From Acidobacteriia bacterium UBA6623 (GTDB lineage Bacteria; Acidobacteriota; Terriglobia; Bryobacterales; UBA6623): a DNA stretch of 64,000 nt. The stretch covers positions 13,822-77,821 of the forward strand of contig DJHJ01000040.1 of the NCBI GenBank assembly GCA_002433055.1. The letters run 5' to 3'. Positions 57,817 to 64,000 of the stretch are shown one piece after another. Positions within the stretch are counted from its first letter, which is position 1; every line of letters begins with the position of its first letter. The translations under genes were made by a program, and so were the position numbers. The notes beneath the pieces were generated by a model. That model was given only the letters and a program-made list of their open reading frames with translations. It was not told the origin of the DNA and ran no database searches.

Positions 57817-58644
57817 TCAACGCTGGTCGAGAATGTAGCTCCCAACAGTCTCTACCGTTTCAAACCAAATCTGGTTTTTGACATCTTTCAAATAGGGGAT
57901 CAGTTCTTTCAACATACTTAACCGCGTCGTCTGTGGTCCTGAGTTTCCAGTCTCGTGACCCGCCAAAATGAGCCATTGGCCTTCATTTCGAGCACTTTCC
58001 ACCAGTGCCTTCACTTCATTGAAATTCTTGCCGTCCATCTCAACGCCTGTAACCTGAGCCAGATCAAGAAAAGCCGGATCCACAGCTGTCTCATCAAGCC
58101 ATGTTCTACCGACTAGAAACAATTCTGCCACGATGGGGACGTAACTCCGCGTCTGGGTTCCTCTACCCACAAACGTCTGACCACACGGGTATGCAAAAGT
58201 CGTGGGTCTAACACCCAGCATTTTTTCTAGGCGTTGATTCGCTACGATTAACTCTTGACGCATTTCCTCAAGTGTGTAGCTTTCAAGAGCCGCGTCTCTT
58301 GACCACAAAAAATTTCCCGTGCACGGATGCTGCAATGTGTGGTTGCCAATTTCGTAGCCACTAGCAACAAGTCGTTTCCAATCTATTAAACGCTCCTCAA
58401 CCCTTATGGGGACGACATAGAACGTCGCCTTGGCACCGAGACGATTCAATAGTTCAAGACCAACATCGACCTGGCTACTCCTTGCGTCATCAAACGTAAG
58501 AGTAACAGCTGCAAGTTTACCTTCAGGCCAGGAAAACTTGGACGTGGGAGACTGTGAAACCAGTAATCCAACTGAGAGAAAAGTAGCAAAAAAGAGAAAT
58601 AAAACCTGTCTCACATTCCTACTGTTGCAAGTTACTTGTCGCAA
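57817..58644 (-). CDS. secreted polysaccharide deacetylase-like protein
   Basis: A 275-residue NodB-fold protein with a signal sequence (VLFLFFATFLSVGLLVSQ). Metal-site motifs are present: LTFDDAR in place of TFDDGP, IGNHTLQHPC (two His), and a late LAGHETG. The DAR variant replaces the classical DGP, which often marks CE4 members acting on other substrates. It probably acts on extracellular or cell-wall polysaccharide. Second deacetylase in the window besides 39315-40073. Confidence 0.83.
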   Translation of the reverse strand: MRQVTCNSRNVRQVLFLFFATFLSVGLLVSQSPTSKFSWPEGKLAAVTLTFDDARSSQVDVGLELLNRLGAKATFYVVPIRVEERLIDWKRLVASGYEIGNHTLQHPCTGNFLWSRDAALESYTLEEMRQELIVANQRLEKMLGVRPTTFAYPCGQTFVGRGTQTRSYVPIVAELFLVGRTWLDETAVDPAFLDLAQVTGVEMDGKNFNEVKALVESARNEGQWLILAGHETGNSGPQTTRLSMLKELIPYLKDVKNQIWFETVETVGSYILDQR

Positions 58645-58734
58645 AGTCCACTACATTTAACGACACGTCGGATCTGGAATCCATTTGGTTTGGGAAATCT
58701 CCAACGGCAACGATTAACTCATCTCGTAGGAAGC

Positions 58735-59730
58735 TCACATCAATAGAGCTTTTGTTGCAAAAGTTGCAACCAACTCTTGCATCCAAAACCGCGGAGATAA
58801 TCGAGACAGAAAAGCGACATGGCCACCATGCTTAGTCACTACTAACTGGATATATGGACACGTCTCAACCTCTGTCATCTTAAAAACATCGAACGGAATA
58901 AAAGGGTCATCCTTAGCCTGAACCAGCAGTGTCGGTATTCGAATGGAGTTCAGGAAATTGATGGATGACGACTGTTCGTAGTAGTGATCTGCGTCGCGAA
59001 ACCCAAATGCTGGTGCTGTCACTTGATCATCAAAGTCGTAGATGCTATCTGCACTGGAAACCTGTAGTTCTTTGAACAGAGCAGGCATTAACCGTTGCTT
59101 TTTTCTCACTGTACGTTTCAGCTCATGCAGAAAATGAGTTTCATAAATTTTATTGCGCCAGTGACCTAACCTTTGGGCACACTTAGCCAAAGAAATAGGA
59201 ACAGATATTCCGCATACTCCACGAACATGGGCGGGAGGTGAAGCACCCCATTCACCGGCCAGTTTCAGCGAGATATTACCTCCCATTGAAAACCCAATCA
59301 CCACAAGAGGTTCGGGAGCCAACCGATTAACAACGGCACACAAATCCTCCGTGAGGCCAGAGTGGTAGAGGGTTGGCGTCAGATTTTCGGTGTCATCACA
59401 ATTTCGCACGGTGAGTCGAACAACATCCATGCCCTGAGTGAGAGCTGCATTAGCAAGCGCGCGCATATAGGGAGATTTGGCCGACCCCGCAAGCCCATGT
59501 ACCGCTAACACTGTCCCTAGTTTTCGCTCTGTCGGCGTTCTATTGATATAAGCGAGCACTTTAGTGTCTTTGGTTGTAGTAAACAACTTTTTTTCGGTCA
59601 CATGATCAGCCTCTGTAAAAGGATTAGGCCAATATCGCCCAGCTATCGTCTGCAAGTCACCTTGACAGAACAACGGCTGGAAACTGGTCCAGGATTCTTG
59701 GTTCAGTAGATACTTAATAGTCTTTTCCAA
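58735..59730 (-). CDS. YheT-type alpha/beta hydrolase
   Basis: A 331-residue alpha/beta hydrolase of the YheT/EMB8 branch. The nucleophile elbow is GFSMGGN, preceded by the oxyanion segment VHGLAGSAKSPYMRAL, and followed by a CGISVPISLAKCAQRL segment typical of this branch; the Asp (QAKDDPFIP) and terminal His (HGGHVAFL) complete the triad. Substrates are probably lipid esters. It lies 81 bp downstream of a redoxin gene. Confidence 0.85.
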   Translation of the reverse strand: MEKTIKYLLNQESWTSFQPLFCQGDLQTIAGRYWPNPFTEADHVTEKKLFTTTKDTKVLAYINRTPTERKLGTVLAVHGLAGSAKSPYMRALANAALTQGMDVVRLTVRNCDDTENLTPTLYHSGLTEDLCAVVNRLAPEPLVVIGFSMGGNISLKLAGEWGASPPAHVRGVCGISVPISLAKCAQRLGHWRNKIYETHFLHELKRTVRKKQRLMPALFKELQVSSADSIYDFDDQVTAPAFGFRDADHYYEQSSSINFLNSIRIPTLLVQAKDDPFIPFDVFKMTEVETCPYIQLVVTKHGGHVAFLSRLSPRFWMQELVATFATKALLM

Positions 59731-59811
59731 TCTAGCTCAAAGGTGAACTAGCCTCCCGAATTGAGACTATCGAACAAAGATTTTAGGGCTTGAGATGTTA
59801 CTGTGCCTAGA

Positions 59812-60324
59812 TTATTTAAGCAATGTTTGAATTGCGGTTCGGATATTCTGTGCTTCATTTCGGTAAAAAAGACGGTCCGAGCCATCGTGCTGTTGACGAA
59901 TAATTCCGTTTTTATCCACAAAAAATAAATACGGTACATAAAAACGCGCCATCACAGATATACCGGCGAAGCGTGTGCAGTCTCCGCGAGTTCCTAAAGA
60001 CAAGGGAAATTCTACACCGTATTTTCTTGCAAAAGACTGGAGATTTCCGGACGCTGAAGGGTTGATTGCAATCCCTACTATCTCCAGACCTTGTGGCCTA
60101 AACTCCCTATATAGCGGCCTGAGAGCCTGCGCTGTACGCTGGCAGTGAGGACAATCAGTGGAGAAGAACATCACCAAAACAACTTTACCCCTCATCTGAT
60201 CCAGTGTTAGTTGACGACCATCCATCGTTGTAACCTTCAAAGATGCAGGCCGTGAAGGTGCACTAACTGACAGCAGTGGAAGAATGAGAAGTATAAGAAC
60301 AGAAATTAGGCGGCTGAACAGCAT
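59812..60324 (-). CDS. secreted TlpA-like thioredoxin family protein
   Basis: A 170-residue protein with a signal (SRLISVLILLILPLLSVSA) and a redoxin domain with the active CPHC in FFSTDCPHCQRTAQAL, then VGIAINPSASG and VPYLFFVDKNG (cis-Pro). It probably reduces periplasmic disulfides or handles cytochrome maturation. The ATG at 60324 has AAAGGG upstream; a frame extension to 60447 has no signal. Second redoxin in the window. Confidence 0.82.
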   Translation of the reverse strand: MLFSRLISVLILLILPLLSVSAPSRPASLKVTTMDGRQLTLDQMRGKVVLVMFFSTDCPHCQRTAQALRPLYREFRPQGLEIVGIAINPSASGNLQSFARKYGVEFPLSLGTRGDCTRFAGISVMARFYVPYLFFVDKNGIIRQQHDGSDRLFYRNEAQNIRTAIQTLLK

Positions 60325-60495
60325 CAAAAACCCTTTCACTCTGGACCAAATAAAACCTACCCCGCACAAAACCATTCGGCATGGCACGGATTCGATCAAG
60401 TTTGATTTTAATCTATCATCTGGCAAACCTTCTGTGTTGACACTCACTGGCTATCAAGAGATAAGGTGGATGCCCCCATACGCTTCAGGGTTCTT

Positions 60496-61512
60496 TTAGA
60501 AGCCTCTCGGGTAGATCCAAAAGCTCTCCTGCCAAGCCTCTCCGATCGGAACAGTCTGCAACTCTTCATAGATCCCCAGATGTGCAAGATTAAAAGCATT
60601 AGTGATTCCACTCATAGGTTCAAAACAAATAAAATTCTGGTCATGATCAGTAGGTGCGTAGACGACAGATGCTTGATACCTTGAGCCATAGGCAATGTTA
60701 ATTTGCTGTTTTTCACCACGAACCGAAAAAGTTGATCGTCCTTGTTCATCTCTCAGCAGTTCTCCCAAAATATGGTCGAGAGATAAATCCTTAAGAACAA
60801 GTGGGAGGTCATGACCGAAAACCGTTGCGAGTGGTTCCATTTTTCCCGTAGGCATACATCTGTCATCTAAACTCCACACTTTGTCAGCTGCCAGATGAAG
60901 TTGCCATCGTTCACGTGGCATATCGTAAAGCCGAAAATATGGGTGATAACCAATGGATAATGGCATTGATTGAGTGCCAGTGTTGTTTATTTTAGTGGCA
61001 ATTTCAAGTGCTCCACGGCTAAGACAATAGGTCATTTCTATGGTATGAGCGAAAGGGAACTGAGCCATCAGATGAGCATGTTGACCAAATTCGAAATGGC
61101 TCCTCACAGAGGCACCTTCCTCATTGGCGCAAAGGCTATCTACCTTCCATTGCGAGGCAAAAAACAGCAAACCGTGTATAGGGAACCCTCTAGAATCCGT
61201 GTTGTAATTGTTGAGTCTACGGTCAAACATATACTTTTTTCCATCGCTAAAAAATGCGTGGTCATCAAGGCGATTGGCCCATGGAGCCAAAAAAGGAATT
61301 CCGCAAAGTCTGGGTGCTATTGAAAAATCACCCACTGATTCATATGGGAACCAAAGGATGTTTTTCCCGTTTACATCCATACGATAGGCGATGTTCCCAA
61401 TCGAAAGAGCGATAAAGACTTCTATTCCGGAAATTCTATCTGTTAGATGTATTACCTCAACCCCATCTACTATTGATCGAGTTGCGGAATACGGCCTGGG
61501 CGAAGAAGTCAT
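60496..61512 (-). CDS. aldose 1-epimerase family protein
   Basis: A 338-residue beta-sandwich galactose-mutarotase-type enzyme. The opening strand DRISGIEVFIALSIGNIAYRM, the PFLAPWANRL segment, the catalytic His in SIGYHPYFRLY, and a late FICFEPMSGITNAF with the glutamate base are family features. It interconverts sugar anomers and may serve the xylulose and periplasmic sugar genes elsewhere in the window, but is not adjacent to them. Confidence 0.85.
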   Translation of the reverse strand: MTSSPRPYSATRSIVDGVEVIHLTDRISGIEVFIALSIGNIAYRMDVNGKNILWFPYESVGDFSIAPRLCGIPFLAPWANRLDDHAFFSDGKKYMFDRRLNNYNTDSRGFPIHGLLFFASQWKVDSLCANEEGASVRSHFEFGQHAHLMAQFPFAHTIEMTYCLSRGALEIATKINNTGTQSMPLSIGYHPYFRLYDMPRERWQLHLAADKVWSLDDRCMPTGKMEPLATVFGHDLPLVLKDLSLDHILGELLRDEQGRSTFSVRGEKQQINIAYGSRYQASVVYAPTDHDQNFICFEPMSGITNAFNLAHLGIYEELQTVPIGEAWQESFWIYPRGF

Positions 61513-61559
61513 ATTGAATAAGAATCAAAGTAGGGCTTCGGAAAAAGCCTCCGAGTGAC

Positions 61560-62021
61560 TCAAGACTCAGGGACTTCGCGAAGCTCAGTCTCCTCCTGGC
61601 AGCACATACATCGACCTGGCTCATGCGTGTAAATGTGACAGATCTCGCAGTAATAAGTTACCCGATAGCGCTGTCCGTCTTTGACGGTGAAAAGTTTGTA
61701 AATTTCAAAACGTCCATCAGAAGCAAAAGAACCTTCAAGCTCCCATTGCCGCTCTATTAAGCGCCTATCTCGAAGCTGTGCCTCGACAAATAGATCACCA
61801 TACAGTGTCGTTCTTCTGCCGGTCGCATCCAGCAGCACCAACGATGTGCTACCTTCTGTATCCATCTTGGAGTCTACTTGCAACACTCCTCGGAGGATTG
61901 ATGTGTCGGCTGCCAGGACAACAACTAAGCTAGATGTCAACAGCAACACCGCAAAAACTACAATTCTAAAAATCATACCGAACGGTCTGACAACTATTAC
62001 AACTCGGTCTGAATTCAGCAT
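61560..62021 (-). CDS. conserved hypothetical secreted protein with Cys-rich C-terminus
   Basis: A 153-residue protein I cannot name. It has an N-terminal hydrophobic segment (IFRIVVFAVLLLTSSLVVVL) then a beta-type region with a repeated strand pattern (TTLYGDLFVEAQLRDR, WELEGSFASDG), and ends with CEICHIYTHEPGRCMCCQEE: CxxC then CxCC, a likely zinc or metal knuckle. I recall similar Acidobacteriota proteins with this C-terminal box. The exported location and terminal Cys cluster suggest a metal or redox role (inference only). Confidence 0.6.
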   Translation of the reverse strand: MLNSDRVVIVVRPFGMIFRIVVFAVLLLTSSLVVVLAADTSILRGVLQVDSKMDTEGSTSLVLLDATGRRTTLYGDLFVEAQLRDRRLIERQWELEGSFASDGRFEIYKLFTVKDGQRYRVTYYCEICHIYTHEPGRCMCCQEETELREVPES

Positions 62022-62396
62022 GTGACTCGATCACTTCAGAGCAAATATCGCCAACAAACGCCACCAGTTACCGTCACGAGATTAGCGAGAGATCCAACAA
62101 CTACTACCGACACTGCCCCCCTATATTAGCTGGTAGGAAACAACAGCGTTATAACGAAAACTTTTTTCTGAATCATCCTTGCCCTATGTACGGTCTTTGA
62201 CGTCATACTTCCGACATCTCGACGTACACCAACACCCCGATCAACTTCATCAACACACATCAGTGCTAGACATACATAAAGCAGTTTTCGATTCAGAACT
62301 GCCATGCATCTTCTTTTTCATAGTTATACTTACGAGTGGGTAAGGCCGTGACAAAAAATCTCAGGCCGCGACGGCGCCGATTTAGTGGAGGCACAT
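62022..62396. other. divergent intergenic region (375 bp) upstream of pdxS
   Basis: AT-rich gap between the Cys-rich protein gene and pdxS. Near 62282-62301 is CAGTT...AACTG (5-bp inverted arms with a 10-base centre), and TATACT at 62325-62330 could be a -10 box, without a good -35 box. No RNA gene or supported reading frame is visible. The pdxS ribosome site lies at the right end. Confidence 0.45.
62385..62391 (+). promoter_or_regulatory. pdxS ribosome binding site
   Basis: GTGGAGG lies 5 bp before the ATG at 62397 and decides it against the in-frame GTG at 62385, which overlaps this very site. Confidence 0.7.
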
Positions 62397-63281
62397 ATGT
62401 ATTTGACCGACAGTTTTAGACTAAAAGTTGGCTTGGCTGAGATGCTTAAAGGGGGTGTCATCATGGACGTCACCAATGCGAAGCAAGCCGTTATTGCTGA
62501 GCAAGCAGGTGCGACGTCGGTTATGGCTCTCGAACGAGTACCAGCTGACATCCGTAAAGAGGGTGGCGTCGCGCGTATGGCGTCGATCACGAAAATTCGC
62601 GAGATTATGGAAGCTGTCAGCATCCCAGTAATGGCAAAAGTGCGCATAGGTCACTTCACCGAAGCTCGTATCCTCGAAGCATTAAAAGTCGACTACATCG
62701 ACGAAAGTGAAGTATTGACCCCTGCCGATGAAGCACATCATGTCTCTAAACGAGACTTCAAGGTACCGTTCGTTTGCGGCGCACGCAATCTGGGAGAGGC
62801 GCTGAGACGTATCGCTGAGGGTGCAGCCATGATTCGCACAAAGGGAGAGGCCGGCTCAGGAGATGTAGTTGAAGCAGTACGTCACATGCGTACTATTCAA
62901 AGGGACATGAACCAGCTAACCGTGAGAGCTGTAGAAGAATTACCAACCGCGGCCAAAGAGTTGCAGGCACCACTCGAATTGGTCGAGTACGTTGCCGAAA
63001 AAGGCAAACTCCCAGTGCCAAATTTCTCAGCCGGCGGTATCGCAACACCAGCGGATGCAGCACTGGTGATGCAACTCGGTGCAGAAGCAGCCTTCGTAGG
63101 TTCGGGTATCTTTAAATCGGAAGATCCAGAACGCCGAGCACGAGCGATCGTTAAAGCTGTAACTTACTTTGATAATCCTGAACAACTATTAGCTGCTAGT
63201 GAAGAACTGGGAGAACCGATGAGAGGCCTCGAAACAGGCAAGCTAGACGAGACGGAACTTTTGCAAACTCGCGGCTGGTAA
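62397..63281 (+). CDS. pdxS: pyridoxal 5'-phosphate synthase PdxS
   Basis: Synthase subunit of the ribose-5-phosphate dependent PLP pathway. The 294-residue TIM barrel has the classic Lys81 in MAKVRIGHF, the [16 protein letters not shown] segment, [13 protein letters not shown], and a late [16 protein letters not shown] phosphate site. The active-site Lys falls at residue 81, the family standard, only with the ATG at 62397. It heads the pdxS-pdxT operon. Confidence 0.97.
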   Translation: MYLTDSFRLKVGLAEMLKGGVIMDVTNAKQAVIAEQAGATSVMALERVPADIRKEGGVARMASITKIREIMEAVSIPVMAKVRIGHFTEARILEALKVDYIDESEVLTPADEAHHVSKRDFKVPFVCGARNLGEALRRIAEGAAMIRTKGEAGSGDVVEAVRHMRTIQRDMNQLTVRAVEELPTAAKELQAPLELVEYVAEKGKLPVPNFSAGGIATPADAALVMQLGAEAAFVGSGIFKSEDPERRARAIVKAVTYFDNPEQLLAASEELGEPMRGLETGKLDETELLQTRGW

Positions 63282-63300
63282 GCTATCAGAACGCGCCTTC

Positions 63301-63903
63301 ATGAGCGAGATCTCCATGAAAATCGGAATTCTCTCCCTGCAAGGAGATTTCAAAGCACACGCTTGGATGTTAAGACGTCTTGGTGTAGATCCCGTTGAGG
63401 TACGCCAAGCGAAACAGCTTTCTTCAGTGGCAGGGCTAATCCTTCCTGGTGGTGAAAGTACAACAATGTTGAACCTGATAGAGCGTGAAAATCTACACGG
63501 ACCTCTGATTGAATTCTCAACGCGTTTCCCAGTACTGGGAACTTGTGCGGGGGCAATCCTGATGGCGGTCGAAGTACGTTCTCCAGCCCAACGCAGTCTT
63601 CGGTTGATAGATATGACAATCGAACGCAATGCCTACGGGCGACAAATTGAAAGCTCAATTCGTCGTGTCGAACCGGAGGACAACTTCATCCAGCGGACAG
63701 TAGCTGGACCAATAGAAGCAGCTTTTATTAGAGCACCAAAAATTCGACGTATCGGTGAAAAAGTAACAGTGTTAGCCGCTTATGATGACGCCCCTATCCT
63801 GGTCGAACAGGGTCATCTAATGGCAGCAACATTTCACCCTGAACTCAGCAACGAACAGAGAATACACACCCTATTTCTGAACAAAATACAACAGGAGCCC
63901 TAG
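63301..63903 (+). CDS. pdxT: pyridoxal 5'-phosphate synthase glutaminase PdxT
   Basis: Glutaminase that supplies ammonia to PdxS. The 200-residue class I amidotransferase has GLILPGGEST, the nucleophile Cys82 in GTCAGAI, and a late FHPEL with the catalytic His and Glu. Starts at the ATG 63301 or the in-frame ATG 63316; both fit. It follows pdxS by 19 bp. The last 97 bases of the window after its stop are too short to call a further gene. Confidence 0.96.
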   Translation: MSEISMKIGILSLQGDFKAHAWMLRRLGVDPVEVRQAKQLSSVAGLILPGGESTTMLNLIERENLHGPLIEFSTRFPVLGTCAGAILMAVEVRSPAQRSLRLIDMTIERNAYGRQIESSIRRVEPEDNFIQRTVAGPIEAAFIRAPKIRRIGEKVTVLAAYDDAPILVEQGHLMAATFHPELSNEQRIHTLFLNKIQQEP

Positions 63904-64000
63904 ACATGCAGCGATGGAATTCAAGTGCCGCCGTTGAATCAGGTCAATATCGGTGTCACCATCAGAGTAGATCTATTGGCCTCAAGAAGCCTCTTCGACA

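Noticed and set aside
63906..64000. ATG two bases after the pdxT stop, open to the window edge
   Set aside because: Only about 31 codons are visible, no ribosome site or family motif is seen, and the frame could end just past the edge.

Overview
This window is a gene-dense stretch of a bacterial chromosome, with about 60 protein genes on both strands and base composition near balanced GC. It most likely comes from an Acidobacteriota member. The best marker is a secreted von Willebrand type-A protein of the acidobacterial VWFA-related class (40139-41170). Support comes from a DUF1553/DUF1501 pair at the left edge and from several conserved hypothetical genes of a type I associate with this phylum. 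The cell envelope is diderm: there is an LptE lipoprotein, Lgt, LspA and phospholipid synthesis genes. The phylum call is inference from gene content. I see no rRNA, tRNA, CRISPR array, insertion sequence, integrase or phage gene, so this reads as ordinary vertically inherited core chromosome.

Layout, left to right. 1-3.2 kb: DUF1553 (cut by the window edge) and DUF1501. 3.3-7.4 kb: recO, glyQ, glyS. 7.5-11.4 kb: pyruvate phosphate dikinase and a GlcE-like flavoprotein. 11.5-14.1 kb (minus): a sodium/solute symporter and a PhyH-type dioxygenase. 14.2-19.0 kb (minus): an aromatic amino acid operon trpC-trpF-trpB-trpA-chorismate mutase-prephenate dehydrogenase. 19.3-25.1 kb: copper ATPase, xylulokinase, exported amidohydrolase, redoxin. 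25.2-29.4 kb: CPBP protease, a conserved hypothetical gene, then deoxynucleoside kinase, ruvB and ruvA (minus). 29.6-34.1 kb: rsmE, rhomboid, ribE, ribD, ftsY. 34.4-38.7 kb: Tat-exported sugar isomerase, lgt, lspA, large membrane protein. 38.8-43.6 kb: small HTH-like gene, polysaccharide deacetylase, VWFA protein, Tat-exported enolase-superfamily enzyme, RodZ-like protein. 43.6-47.6 kb: glycosyltransferase fragment and methyltransferase, MFS transporter, Tat-exported beta-propeller protein. 47.6-52.6 kb: holA, lptE, pssA, psd, FAH-family enzyme, pgsA. 52.7-55.5 kb (minus): xseB-ispA-tlyA-nadK. 55.5-62.0 kb: anchored methyltransferase, thyA-folA, second deacetylase, YheT-like hydrolase, redoxin, aldose epimerase, Cys-rich hypothetical. 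62.4-63.9 kb: pdxS-pdxT.

The genes mostly support translation (glyQS, rsmE, tlyA), DNA replication and repair (recO, ruvAB, holA, thyA/folA, xseB), cofactors (riboflavin, PLP, NAD(P), folate), isoprenoids, phospholipids and envelope biogenesis. The accessory layer is a set of exported enzymes (DUF1501, isomerase-like, enolase-like, amidohydrolase, beta-propeller) that suggests scavenging of sugars and organic acids. I did not find a clear new multi-gene system. The most interesting single items are a glycosyltransferase remnant joined in frame to a methyltransferase across one stop codon, a signal-anchored FAM173-like methyltransferase, a RecO without its zinc cysteines, three conserved small or unknown proteins, and short palindromes between genes.
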